This document shows positions 10,520 through 21,678 of a DNA stretch of 64,000 nucleotides, one piece after another. Within the stretch, counting starts at the first letter, position 1. The number at the start of each line of letters is the position of its first letter. The stretch is from assembly GCA_029876055.1 (NCBI GenBank), contig CM056876.1:3968001-4032000 (forward strand), written 5' to 3'. Under the pieces are notes generated by a model that was not told the origin of the DNA, did not search any database, and saw only the letters and a program-made list of their open reading frames with translations. The DNA comes from Madurella fahalii. Lineage: Eukaryota; Ascomycota; Sordariomycetes; Sordariales. Position numbers and translations under genes: made by a program.

Positions 10520-12535
10520 ATGCGGCTCCTCCACACGACCACACTCACCCTCCACACCTTTGTAGAGCCCTCGCAAGCACCAAAGTACGCCATCCTCTCT
10601 CACACGTGGACCGATGACGAGGTCATCTTTGAGGACATAGCGACACCCGAGCGTGGTGTTGAAGTAGTCCGGAATAAGAGGGGCTTCGCAAAAGTTCGGG
10701 GCAGCTGTGCCATGGCAGTCGCCCAAGGCATCGACTACATCTGGATTGATACGCTGTGTATAGACAAGTCGAGCAGCGCAGAGCTCTCCGAGGCAATCAA
10801 TTCCATGTTTGAGTGGTACGCCTTGTCGTCTGTTTGCTTCGCCTATGTCGCCGACCTCGACTGGCTTAAACCGACGTCCACCTATGACGGGGTCTACGAC
10901 CGCTTCCTGGCATCCCGCTGGTTCACGCGCGGCTGGACGTTACAGGAGCTCATCGCACCGTCTGTGGTCGAGTTCTACGACAAGAGCTGGAAGCCAATCG
11001 GGGACCGCAGAAGGCTGGCCGAGCCAATATCGACCAAGACGGGCATCTATCGCGGGTTGCTGTCGCGGCAGCATCTTCTGCCGCAGGTGAATCATGATTC
11101 CCTGCGGCAGGAATTGTCGTCAATCTGCATAGCGGCAAAAATGTCCTGGCTGTCGCACCGGCAGACAACGCGGCGGGAGGACATGGCCTACTGCATGCTG
11201 GGCATATTCGACCTCAACATGCCGCTGCTCTACGGCGAGGGAAACAACGCATTCATCCGCCTGCAGGAGGAAATCGTCAGGAATTCGTTCGACTCGTCAA
11301 TCCTCGCCTGGAACGCACCGGATCAGGGTCACCTGCCAATAGGCCGATGGGATACAATTCTCAGCCCGTCGCCTGCGCTCTTCCGGGAATCGGCGCACGT
11401 CCAACCCCTTCGAGGCCAGCCACGCTTTGCCGACGGCAATGCTACCCCTTACGGCCTCAACTTGAATGTACTACTTTGCCCGACTCTCGAACCCATGAGG
11501 GGAAGAGGTGGTTTAAAATCCGGCCTTGAGGCAGCGCTCCTCAGGGAGGCTCCAGAGAGTTTGGCAGCAGCAGAGAATGGTGGAATATCTCTTTTTCTCG
11601 CCATTCTTGACTGCTGCATGGAAGGAAATTTTACCAAGAGAATCGCCATCCTAATGTATCGCCACAAGGATCACGAGGACCGGTATTTTCGAGTGGATGG
11701 CAACTTCTTTGTTGTTGGCATGACTGGTAAAGCCCATTCTGTCGGCATGATATATCCCCTGTACCTACAGGTTCACACAGCAACGGCAGATTCAGAAGCA
11801 GACGCGGCACGGCAAACAATTGCTCCAATCGGTGCGCCGAGCCTAACATTTGATGTGACGCAAGCGAAGCCCACGCAAATCGTGCTGTGCCCCCAGCCTT
11901 CCTCTTCGTGGCATTCTAAACGCGGATACTGGCCATGCGCTTACAACTGGCAGTCATTCGGTGATACTGCCTGGTGTTTGAGGTATTACCTGGAAGCCAA
12001 GATGCCACAAGATGGGTCAGACAACTTTGAGCCAAGGTTACCTTCCTGGAACTACCGGGAAGGCGATGTCGGTCTCAAGAGACACATGGACGTCCATGAT
12101 TACAGAGTCATTGGTGTCCTCCTGTTTGAAAGCCGACGCAGCGCCTTCTTGGTTGTTTGGGGTCTAAAACCTTGGGCGAAAGGCAGGGATACCGGCATAT
12201 TCAATAGTGAAAGCGAAAAAATAGTCTGGTGGAAGCGATGTGGGGGGTATTTCTGCGTCCTCGTCGAGTGGGAGCATCTGATGACAACTCCTTACCAGAG
12301 CACCATGGCAACGTCTCTGACCGGTGCCTGGCGGCAAGAGGACGGCGAGTTCTACAAACGCTTGTTGCAATATTGCCAGCAGCACCTAGTGGGCCGCGAC
12401 ATGAGCCCTGAACACAGCCTGGTGATTCACGGAGGCGAAAATATTAGTACAGTGATTACAGCTAGTGTGTCACCTCGGACGTTTTTAGATGTCGATGGTC
12501 TTGTATTAGACGTTGTTATCGCTGAAACTCAGTAA
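10520..12535 (+). CDS. HET-domain protein (vegetative incompatibility type)
   Basis: Intronless, 671 residues. HET-domain landmarks are in order: YAILSHTW at residues 23-30, IDYIWIDTLCID at 71-82, then AYVADLDW and SRWFTRGWTLQELIAPS at 132-148. The block RREDMAYCMLGIFDLNMPLLYGEG follows; it is the usual second conserved region of HET-E-like proteins. The C-terminal 350 residues show no NACHT, WD40 or ankyrin signature. HET proteins trigger cell death when genetically different hyphae fuse. The frame is open about 400 nt further upstream, but the ATG at 10520 matches the family N-terminus (MRLLHTTTL), so it is chosen. Confidence 0.9.
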   Translation: MRLLHTTTLTLHTFVEPSQAPKYAILSHTWTDDEVIFEDIATPERGVEVVRNKRGFAKVRGSCAMAVAQGIDYIWIDTLCIDKSSSAELSEAINSMFEWYALSSVCFAYVADLDWLKPTSTYDGVYDRFLASRWFTRGWTLQELIAPSVVEFYDKSWKPIGDRRRLAEPISTKTGIYRGLLSRQHLLPQVNHDSLRQELSSICIAAKMSWLSHRQTTRREDMAYCMLGIFDLNMPLLYGEGNNAFIRLQEEIVRNSFDSSILAWNAPDQGHLPIGRWDTILSPSPALFRESAHVQPLRGQPRFADGNATPYGLNLNVLLCPTLEPMRGRGGLKSGLEAALLREAPESLAAAENGGISLFLAILDCCMEGNFTKRIAILMYRHKDHEDRYFRVDGNFFVVGMTGKAHSVGMIYPLYLQVHTATADSEADAARQTIAPIGAPSLTFDVTQAKPTQIVLCPQPSSSWHSKRGYWPCAYNWQSFGDTAWCLRYYLEAKMPQDGSDNFEPRLPSWNYREGDVGLKRHMDVHDYRVIGVLLFESRRSAFLVVWGLKPWAKGRDTGIFNSESEKIVWWKRCGGYFCVLVEWEHLMTTPYQSTMATSLTGAWRQEDGEFYKRLLQYCQQHLVGRDMSPEHSLVIHGGENISTVITASVSPRTFLDVDGLVLDVVIAETQ

Positions 12536-12620
12536 AGAAATATAGTAGGTAGTAGTGAAGGGGCTGAGCAACGATCATTGGCGGGAAGCTCAACATAAGT
12601 TTACTAACGGTTCCTCTCCT

Positions 12621-13480
12621 CTATTTACCACATTTGTGCTTCACCAAACAGTCGTTCCGGGCAAAAGTTTTTCCGCACTCTGTGCATCGATGTCTCTTCC
12701 CCTCGTGCTTCCCCCGCATGTGCCTCCGACAGTTTGTGTTCGTGCTGAATGGCCGTCGGCAGTCGTTGCAAAAGAAGATCTTGGACGGTGCTTCGTCTCC
12801 AGCCGTCGAAATTGCCGCTTGCCGCGCCGAGAACACGAACACTGAGTTTCGTGCCGTGTCATAGTCCACATCACCCGGTTCTTCCGTGTTCTCTTGGTCG
12901 CCACTCTGTCGCGAAAAGGGGCTGCTGAGGAGGTTCCCTCTGTTGGGGGATGCAGAGTCAACACCAAATGCCTGCTGGCTCCCCGCGCCAACGTTATGGG
13001 GGGAGAGAGTCGAGGTAGGCTCGGATTCGTGCGCGTTCACACGCAAGCCTAGGTACGTTTCCAAGACCCCACAGCATCCGAGAAACGCAACTCTGCTGCC
13101 AACTGTCTTGGAGCAGATACGCGATGGTAGGGCGAGCAGGGTTGCTACATGGCTGCCCGGCACCCAAATTCGGAGCCCTACACAGGTGACGTATCAGTCT
13201 TGCACAACATTCGCTACAAATGCCTTTCGAATTCACTACTTACAGCACAGAAAGATGAGCAGAATCGCGAAAATGGCACCCGCCATAAGTAACACCAGCT
13301 TCCCGCTGATGCACGCCGAGGAGCCGTTCAGTATTTCTCTCTGCAGCGGACTTTTCTCTTCGGGGAAGATGTCTGGCGGTTCTGGTTTTGCTGAGTAGGG
13401 GTCATCGTTCGGAGGAGGCGGTGCCGCATGTCGCTCTCGCCATCTCTGCTGGCTCTGTGCTAGCCGTCCGGACCGCCCCT
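12621..13480 (-). CDS. Membrane segment plus C2H2 zinc fingers (3' exons)
   Basis: Two exons can be joined: about 13480-13244 and 13177-12621, with a 66-nt intron at 13243-13178 (GTAAGT...TGTAG) that splits a Trp codon. The first exon encodes a Pro/Asp-rich stretch, then a single hydrophobic helix (LVLLMAGAIFAILLIFLC). The second encodes a variable linker and two C-terminal zinc fingers: FFCNDCRRPFSTNTNCRRHMRGKH, and RCTECGKTFARNDCLVKHKC, whose last ligand is Cys. No ATG opens the first exon in frame, so either an upstream exon is missing or this is the 3' end of the ankyrin gene next door (13460-15514), which ends only a few bases away on the same strand. A membrane helix followed by DNA-binding fingers would be unusual. 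Confidence 0.55.
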
Positions 13481-15514
13481 GATTGTCGACCCGATTAGAC
13501 TGCTGGCCGCACCAACAAGGGATGACGCGAGGCTCTGGGCATACAGCAACAGGTCTTCGATTTCATGGCCTGACGTCTTGTCGATTGCATCTAGCAAATT
13601 GTAACCCCAAATATTCCTCACGGCATCTTTGTAAAGTTCGAAGTTCGACTTGCTGTCGAACAAGATGCCCCACCTCCGGAGGTCGGCAAAGAATCTCGCT
13701 GTATACCCCGACGCAGTAAAGAGATCCAGCGTCTCCGAGGCGGTTTTGCATACGCAGAGGAATGCCATCACCTCCCCAAGGTCCTGTGGAAGCCGGCTGC
13801 CGGAGATGTTACGCAGTGTTCTGATACCGGACTGCCAGGCTTTTCGGTAATCAGAGAACTGGTCTTCAATCCATGCCATGCCGCCGTGGTGCGAAGACGA
13901 GGAGCTTTTGATTCTCTTGAATTCTCGGATGAACGCACGGTAACACTCCGCGATGTGTTCGTGGCTCTGTCGCCGAACGCTTTCCTTCCGGCTTCTAGCA
14001 TCCCTTAGCATTCGCACCAACAAGGGACGATGGCGTCGATATCGTATCCCCCGTCTAAAGAGACGAAGTGCGACGTCTTTCCACCCTCTCTTCACGGCTT
14101 CTTCGAAAACGACCTGCTATGGCGGTATTAGTCGTCGCAACAAGCCATAAAGTTAGTTGTGGGGCTTACCGGATCTCTTGCATTACCACCACGACCAAGG
14201 AGTAATCGAACGGTAGACTCATGGCCGCCCCTAGCTGCCAACCCCAACGGGGTAGCACTACAGCTACCCCACCCATCAATCCTCGCACCGCGATCAAGGA
14301 GTAATCGAACGGTGGACTCATGGCCGCCCCTGGCTGCCTCGCTTAGTGGGGTGATATTACAGTCACCCCACCCATCAATCCTCGCACCACGATCAAGGAG
14401 TAATCGAACCGTAGACTCATGGCCTCCCTCAGCTGCCTTGCCCAACCGATCCGATAGATCAAATATGTCTCCAACATGGTCACTTTGCAGTACTGTTTCC
14501 TCGGGAGACGTGGTTCCTGTAGGAGTCCGAATTTTCTCGGCCTGGCAAATCGGACGTAAAGAATGTGTCAGGATAGTTGACCGGTATGTCTCCAGGTGCC
14601 GGAATCATCCCGCAAGCGGCATCGTGGAAAGTGTTCCGCATGCACGCTTCATCGAAGGTGGTAAACGATTCGTCTAGCAGCGTGATATCGTCATCGAGTT
14701 GGCGTCGCTGGAATTCTTTCCAGAGTTCGAAGGAAAGGCAGCCACGCTCGTACAGGTTCTCATATCCGAACGTTCTGAAGATCTCACGGTCCGTGAGGAA
14801 GCTACCCACCAGGAGGCTGAGCGCGAGAAACGCCCAAGATGGGTCCTCGTTGATGAAAGGATGTGATTCCAGGCGCTGCTTCAGTTGCTCATGCTTCGCA
14901 AGCACGGCGAGGCGATCGAATGTAGTCGGGGCTCCGACTCCGTCTCCGGGACCCAGGATGGCAGTCCCGTCTGTGACGGCAAACACTTCATCGCAGAGGG
15001 TGGGGTCGTAAAAGGCAATTCGAAGCTCTGAAGAGCCCTTGAAGGCAATGAAGACGAAGTCGTCAGGTTGAGCTTCGGAATTCTGACAGCGGCAGTGGAC
15101 GGAGCAGGGTTTGTCCTCTTGGATGTCGATGAAGTTCCCATACCCGTATGAGTCCCCGATGTACACCTGGTTGCTGTGCAGAGTCAGATCAATGGACACT
15201 CTGAGAACTGGGAAACCCGGATCATACTCAGTGACCCCTTCGACCAGACGAAATTTGGGCAAGCCGAGAGAAGCATCTCCGTGATAAGGGCAGTTTGACT
15301 CATATTCGCATTCCTTCCTTTTGCTAGCCGGCGAAGTAGTTGGGCCATGGGCGGCTACTTCCCCATCAGTTTGTGGCAGCACAAGGTATACGGCTTGCTC
15401 GAACAGACGCAGGTGGACGGGATCAGTCCAGGGATAGCCAGATGCACTCTCGCCATTCAGCACGTCGGGTAGATCGGCCAGGCTAAGATATGGTGGAGAG
15501 CCGTAGTGCTCCAT
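13460..15514 (-). CDS. Ankyrin-repeat protein with unknown N-terminal domain; frame change inside
   Basis: It starts at the ATG at 15514 (MEHYGSPPYLSLADLP). About 320 residues form a domain I do not recognise, with CEYESNCPYHG and CSVHCRC cysteine motifs. The reading frame then shifts between about 14570 and 14480 into an ankyrin frame with three GGHESTVRLLLDRGA repeats and no ATG of its own. The shift could be a roughly 40-nt intron with a weak GTCAAC donor and TGCCAG acceptor, or a frameshift mutation. After the repeats an unambiguous intron (14169-14114, GTAAGC, GACTAATAC branch, CAG) joins in phase 0 to an exon running to the TAG at 13462-13460. That exon encodes a helical, Arg-rich 217-residue region (VVFEEAVKRGWKDVALRL...). 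It is likely an NLR/HET-style accessory protein or a pseudogene of one. Confidence 0.55.
14172..14440 (-). repeat. Tandem 99-bp ankyrin units
   Basis: Three near-identical units with an exact 99-bp period. The word CAAGGAGTAATCGAAC (plus strand) begins at 14196, 14295 and 14394. Each unit encodes one 33-residue ankyrin repeat. High DNA identity between units suggests recent duplication or homogenisation. Confidence 0.85.
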
Positions 15515-18001
15515 AGCAGGGAGTCAGTGGGCCAGGAACGTGGGGAGAAGACGAGCTCAGTTTTGGCGGTTACAGTTCGGCGTCGTCGCAGCCTGCGCGC
15601 AAGAAACAATTGCGGGCTCGTTCAGATAGATAAGCTTGCAGAGATGAGATCAGAAGAACACTCTTATTGAGTCCACGTAGTAGATGCGATCCTAGGTTGG
15701 CAAGCCTGCCAGCTCATGCTGAACAAACTCGAGGGGCGCATTCCCAAAATGCTGAAATGGTCTCGGGCGAACGTTGGGCCCACAGTAGTGCACCAAAAGT
15801 GGGAATTTGGGAACATTCAGCCCCACCGCCCGCCGAACTCCTGTCCGCCTTATCTGGCGCAACCGTTGGGAGAAAAACCAACAGCCAATCATCCCGACTC
15901 GTCGCCCCAAATCCGAGAACCAATTGAGAGACACTGGTCTGCAGCTATTCCCTCCAATTTAATTTTTCTGGTGTTTTCTGCAAAAGGGTGGGATCGTGGG
16001 GCGGTGTGCATCCCGGCCAGGAGCTCGTGTGCTTAGAGACTTCTCTTTTTCTGGCTGGAGCGAGCCTGATGCCCAAAGAGGAAAGTTGGGAACAGGACCC
16101 GGCCTCGGTACACAACAGCAACACAACCACTCTACTCGTGGCTGATTGGGCATCCTCAGGGGGGATTCCTATTCTGCACTTTGCTTTCCGTGAAGGGCAG
16201 TGTTTACTCGGGCAATTTGCGGCGCGAAACACCACTGGCCCCTTCATCTACATCACACCCAGCAATCCCAATACCATGAATGCAAGGATAGCGCGGATTC
16301 CCATTCCACCCCCCTGGCGCCAGCTTCCTCCTCTTGCTTGTATCGTTCTTTGAGATTGGATAAAAGTTCTGACTAATCATCTGGGACTAAGACTAAACGC
16401 TCGGTTCGCAGAAAGAAAAACGATTATTGGACAGAAAACACAGGGGACAATCAGGATCATTGCTGCCACTGTAAAGTGCTTGGAGTGGGAATCATGCACC
16501 AGGGATCGGGAATCGGGAATCATGAGGCTTATTCCTCTGCAAAAGGGCAAGCTTTGGGAACGAATCCAGAAAATAGGAATCAGAGCAAGGAATTGAGGAA
16601 TGGACGAATGCGTATGTAGATGGAGGTTCTGCCAAAGAGTGTGGATGTTAAATAGTATGAGTTAGCTACGGGCAACGTTCTCCAGACTTTTGCTTTGAAT
16701 ATGATTCCAGACTCAGGAATCCCAATTCGAGCCCTCACTTTCACCCGTTCAACCGATATCCTGTGTCGGAAACCCCATCTTCCACGTGTACCTCCGCCAG
16801 GGCGATACGCCAAGATTGATACACCGCTCTACCCAAGCACGTCTTGGAAACATGTATGTACCATCTCCCAATCATCCAACACTTTAGAATCCTGGTGAGT
16901 TGACATGGAGCCGCAAAGGTCGCAACCCCCGTCTGCCCACTCCCAGCCCGCTGGCGCCGGGACTGCAATCCAGGGGACCACGGTCCAAGCATCCGAGTTG
17001 CCGCCACAGCTCGAACGCTACCTCCGTCAGCCAACATCGGAGAATAGCACCACGTGGAGTTTGGTGGCTGGGGAGCCGAATAATAGGACCTTGGCTGGAT
17101 GGAAGCGCGGGGCACAAAATGTTGCAGCATTCGATAAAAAGTTTGGGAATACGAAGTAACCGAGCCAGTGGTAGACAGTCCAAACCGGCACAATCGAGGT
17201 CATGGTTTTGTATTTGGTTCTTATTTGCCAACGTGAAGTCTAAGGGAGCCCCCTAACAGCTTTCGGATTTGACTAGTGTGGGATTCTAAGCAGGGTAGAG
17301 TACCAGGGGTGAGCTCCGGTCAGGGGAGCCCTGCGTTATGCTAGTGGTGGTCAAAGTCACAGGATATGGAGTTCGACGACTGGCATTATCAAGATCAAAT
17401 TATATGAGCGCGTTGGGGTCGTTGTAGTTATTAAACAGGTGTTAAGACGGACTTGGTTGAGCTGTCCGCAATTAATGGTACAAACCACGCTCCCCGTTCA
17501 CCCGTCTGTCGTCGCCTGCTGCCAACTGCTGCCCATTCCGGCAGATGGCTTACCCCGATCCCCGCTGTCTGCGAATTCATTCTCGGATCTCGCCAAATGC
17601 CACTAAACGCAGTTCAGGCGCTGTCTTCGCCGCTGTTCGATACTGGCTCGATAACTACATTGAAGGATGCTGCGAGGGCACCGTTGTCTTAGGTGTATGT
17701 GCATCGGCCACGGCTAGGCCGCTGCCGGGATCATCACGAACACAAACTCGGCGATCCACTGATCGACTCGCTGTGTATCATCCAGGGCGGCTTCTAGGAT
17801 GGGGCCGTCAAGTTTGCCAAGTGAGCGAGGTATACAATTCCCTTCCCACCGTCGCCGCGCACTCGCACGACGGCAATGGCGGAGTTTTCTGAGAGCTCTG
17901 ACTTTAAATGTACAGACTTAACTACACTTTTGATGCTCATGCTAGAGTTCATGAGATGTTTACCACAGGGCAGTCAAATCTAACCTCCCTGTGGTCAACA
18001 G
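15515..18001. other. Gene-poor interval
   Basis: Many short overlapping frames on both strands, none with a recognisable domain. An 84-codon plus frame with ATG at 16905 is the best of them but is unsupported. GGGAATC-type words recur loosely between 16480 and 16600. A perfect 9-bp inverted repeat, ACCACAGGG at 17962 and CCCTGTGGT at 17987, lies at the right end, just before the LTR relic. Confidence 0.4.
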
Positions 18002-18366
18002 CAGTAAGTAGTAGAATACTTGTAGTAGCCCGGGTATAAGCAGTGAACATGCAATGTGGGAGTAGAGTGCTTATTAAGGGTAGGATAGTGGTCTCATTGA
18101 ACTCTGCCTCTCTTCTAATCTCTGTCCTCCGCCTTCATTCTTACGCCTATGATGACAGTGTCTAGGCTTCTTTACCCCACTCGCTGCTCTATCTTCTTTC
18201 TGGCTTATACGCTCCTTTTACACTTATCTGACTCGATATCTACACTATTCCGGCTTAGCATTGTTGTTGCTTTTTTTTTTTTTTTTTTTTTTTTTGGAAC
18301 TCCTCTGCGCTACGGCTCCGGGGCTTCCAGCCTGCTCCAACGCGACTCTACCAGCCGGTTCTCACA
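18002..18366 (+). mobile_element. Decayed copy of the 501-bp LTR
   Basis: About 365 bp align by eye with the 3' three quarters of the LTR at 54293-54793. Shared landmarks in order are GTAGTAG, GCAGTG, AGAGTGCT, GGTAGGAT.GTGGTCTCATTGAACTCTG, GATGACAG.GTCTAGGCT, TAGC.TTGTTGTTGCTTTT, and the terminal AGCCGGT.CTCACA. Differences are mostly C-to-T or G-to-A. A run of about 24 T at 18271 replaces a short segment. The 5' quarter is not recognisable, and no target duplication can be seen at the right end. Confidence 0.65.
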
Positions 18367-18785
18367 ATTCGGGTCTGTACTAGTTGGGAGCTTGAGGCTT
18401 TAGTAAGGTCTTGGTGCCTCTGTAGTACCTTGTCGGTAAATAGTAGTTCGGGACGGCCTTTATCGCCTAGCCTAGTAGGACAGCTTCTAATCTGTTTTTT
18501 CTAGCGCTCTTCCCAAGCACTCTTCAGTGTCTCCTCCACTGTAAAACCCTGCTTTTGGCCCTGATTTTGGTCCTAGCCCTGATCCTAGCTCTGAATATAC
18601 ACTATTCTATTAAGCTTTCTTAAATGTTAAAAATTGCTAGTAACTATGGTATAAATACTACCAATAGATTTTAACTCGATATTTAAAATTCTTACTAAGT
18701 TAATCTCTCTACTAATCTAGACTTTATATTTATTTCAATTATATTTTTAGATAACTTCTATCATTTTAATTGATTTTTATCTGTA
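18367..18785. other. AT-rich flank of element E1
   Basis: A Thr/Pro-type low-complexity stretch (CCCTGAT/CCTAGCTCTG words near 18570), then strongly AT-rich DNA up to the transposon end. It may be interior of the retroelement whose LTR lies at 18002-18366. No gene seen. Confidence 0.35.
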
Positions 18786-20645
18786 ACGTATTTTATAAGC
18801 GAGCGACGTATATAAGCGAGCGATGCACTCCCTCCCACCCTACTACAATTATCTACAATTATTCTACCACAACATTAGGAAATAACAATAACTGAACCAG
18901 AAATAGATGAATCAGATGATTCTCCAGCCTCTTGACAGGTACGTGCATTATGGCCAGGCTTGCCGCATAGACCACAACACCGAATCTTGGTACGAGACCT
19001 CCCTTCACCACTATTATTTGGCTGTATCTCTTGGCTTTCTGGCCTATCTACAGCCTTCTGGGCTAGTAGATCCTGTGCCTCTTATACGGTAAGAGAACCT
19101 CCAAGCTGTATACATGTTTTTTGGCCCTCCGTCGCTTACTTAGCTCCTCATTGGCCTTTCGTAGTGCCGAGACCTCCGTACGCAAAAGGGCCACTTCGTG
19201 CATCACAGTTACCGCACCTTTAGCTAACTGGTCTACAGCAGCCAGTATAGAGGTCGGAGAACTGCCTTGGTGATTAGATATGCGGCCTTTGATAAGGTCC
19301 TTCTGTGAGGTGGCCTCTCTGGCGTTTTGTGGCGTCTGAGATAGCTAAGGTAGTGCCGTACCTGGCCGTGAGGTTGGCGGAGTTGGAGTTTGAAGCCGTA
19401 TATTCATCTTGGAAAGTACCCTTTCTGGATTATATGGTATAAGGCTGGCTCTGGCAAAGGCTCTCTAGATATTCTTGTCGATAAAAGCAGTAAAAAATGC
19501 CTCTCTGAATGCGCAAAGGAATTCCAATTTGGTGATGTACGTGATATATATGTGTATAAGTTCCTCGATTTGATTGCCGTAGGCCTTCTTTAACAGCCCA
19601 AAACAACCAATATCTAGTAGCTGGACTAGATACAAGGAATGTAGAGGCATATAGAGTATAATGATATTGTACTCCTAGCAGTAAGTCTCGAATATGTTAG
19701 AGTAGTAACTTTCGTGGCCGTCGAGGATTAAGAGCCGGTATTTCCCTTTTATACGAGATGCTGTATAAAGATCGAAGTACCGGATGAAATCCATACCTTT
19801 CTTATTAGTAGTCCAGTCGTTTTCGGTTGTTCCAATATACCAGGTAGCCAGAAGACTATAATCTCGATACCAGCTCTCCTAGTAATATTTCCCCTTTAAA
19901 AGGATGAATAGTGGGATAGCCTAGCCTTAAGCATTTACCCCCTGGATAACCGTAGCCCATTTACGATTACTAGGCTAGACTTTTTTAACTTTCCTATAGC
20001 CATCAGAGGTAGTAACAACTATACTAATAGTAATTATACCCATCATAAACCCGGTCTCGTTAAAGTTATACGTATCTTCGTCGAGGATTCTATACTTAGC
20101 TTTAGTGTTATATACGAGTGCAAACCACTCGCGAATAACCTTTGGATCTTCGTATTTAGCCCTCTGGTAGTCGTATCTACACGAAAAACGCGTCCGAAGC
20201 TCTAGTTGGCGTTTAACGAAGTTATGAGCCCAGAGTTTACCGACAGAGGGCACGTCGCGTTCGCGTAGCAGTCGGTTGGCCATATCTTCTATAAAACGAA
20301 GCCGAGGAGGAAATACGTGTATACAGAGCTCACTTATATACTGAACAATCGTACTCTCTTCTAGATCCGTAAGTTTTCGTGAGTTGGCTGGTGTATCGTG
20401 GCGTACAGGTCGGCCGTTGAGCCGTTGCCGGAGTGTTGCTTCCGAAACATTATATATCTCAGCCGCCTTTCGTTTACTAAGTTTTTGATCTTTCTGGATA
20501 GCTCTGATAGCTAAGAGAAGCCTGGCTTCTTTTGAATTGCTGGCCATGGTTTTTGGTGGTGGAATGTGGTAAATAAGCATGGGTGGCACGTCGCGTTGAA
20601 AAGTGCGTCGCTCGCTTATATGCGTCGCTCGCTTATAAAATACGT
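18786..20645 (-). mobile_element. Fot1/pogo-like DNA transposon E1 (1,860 bp)
   Basis: Flanked by TA on both sides (18784-18785 and 20646-20647), the target duplication of Tc1/mariner/pogo elements. The terminal inverted repeats begin ACGTATTTTATAAGCGAG and contain two tandem ATAAGCGA units, each followed by a GCGACGCA tag. The left copies read GCGACGTA and GCGATGCA, i.e. C-to-T changes. It encodes one minus-strand transposase, now interrupted by stops. The 1.86-kb length matches E2 and the insert-free length of E4. Confidence 0.93.
18880..20547 (-). pseudogene. Pogo/Fot1-type transposase, RIP-damaged (E1)
   Basis: Starts at the ATG at 20547 (MASNSKEARLLLAIRAIQK). An N-terminal Psq-like helix-turn-helix (KLSKRKAAEIYNVSEATLR) is followed by a CENP-B-type DNA-binding region (RKLTDLEESTIVQYISEL...DMANRLLRERD...WAHNFVKR). 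Then comes the first part of the DDE core, with the aspartate in YNFNETGF, where the usual ...FDETGF is mutated D to N. The first stop is TAG at about 19975. The frame can be followed beyond it, with more stops, to a C-terminal zinc-knuckle-like CGLCGKPGHNARTC near 18955. It can no longer make an active enzyme. Confidence 0.85.
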
Positions 20646-21678
20646 TATAGGATCGTAGTTTTGTTTAGTGTTGGTTTTGGGGGTTATATATAGGAGTGAG
20701 TGTACCAGGCGTGAGGTCTCCCGTAAGTAGGTACAGTGACTTATTTATATAAGTAGCGCCTTAAAAAAAAAGGAAAAGAAGAAACATAGATCTTAGCGTT
20801 TTCGTCAAGGACATATGTTAGCGAAGTTAGAGTATTAAGAAATGAAAGAGGGAGAAATCACAAGAGATAAGATTGTGAGACTTGGAAGGTGAAGGACTAC
20901 CTATTTGAGTTTCTCATAGGAAGAATGAGAGTATAAAGAGACATACAAGAGACAAGACAGTACTACCTATGTTCAAAAGCGGGCTCATTTAGCCCTCTTT
21001 ATATGGGACTAATTCTAGGCTCACTCGGCTAGAGTTGATGCAATTGCAACCCTGCTGCGGCACAGGTTTGCCGAAAGTGGTATATGAGTGTGAGAAAAGG
21101 TGAGCAAGGGTGACCAATATCCAAGACCCTGATCAGAGTCTGAAGAAGGCCTGAGTAAGGGTGGGCATGATTACGCGGGCCGTTCGGGGTGCGGGGACCA
21201 AGATTCGTCTCATCAAACATCAACTATCCTCGCATGGGAAGTAAGAGGTACGATGGTCTCTCTTTTGCATTGAGCCGTTCCCGCTTCGGTTGAGAGATAA
21301 TAGTGTCGCTGCCTTCCGGTGAAGATGTATCCAGCTCAACCTTTTCGCTCACTGCCAGTAAATATCGTGGAGCAGGCATTTCCCAAGGTACACAGTAGAC
21401 AAAGCTGCGAGCGAAAAGACACATGGAACGGAGAACGGGAAAGGAGAAGGGGGGAAGCAGGGATGGTTGCCAAGGGCGCTTATGTACGTCGCGGTCACGT
21501 ACGTCGTGAGGCTTAACGCAAGGCTTCTCAGCTGAGCTTTTTAATCCTCTGAGTCACATTTCACAAACACTACATCCCGCAAATCTGTTCATCTCCACTC
21601 AGCGCTTATCTAAACAGCCCGCGGTTTCAAGGCTCAAATTTGACTTCAACACCATTTCAATAAGCTCAAAAATCGCAG
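20646..21678. other. Promoter-side intergenic region
   Basis: Right flank of E1, then the upstream region of the HET gene at 21679. Mixed low-complexity A/G-rich DNA (20765-20960). No gene, RNA or defined motif recognised. Confidence 0.4.

Noticed and set aside
16905..17159. 84-codon plus-strand frame with ATG
   Set aside because: Low complexity, no homology recognised, overlapped by longer antisense frames.
17962..17995. 9-bp perfect inverted repeat as a possible terminator or hairpin RNA
   Set aside because: No gene ends nearby; more likely part of the decayed LTR neighbourhood.
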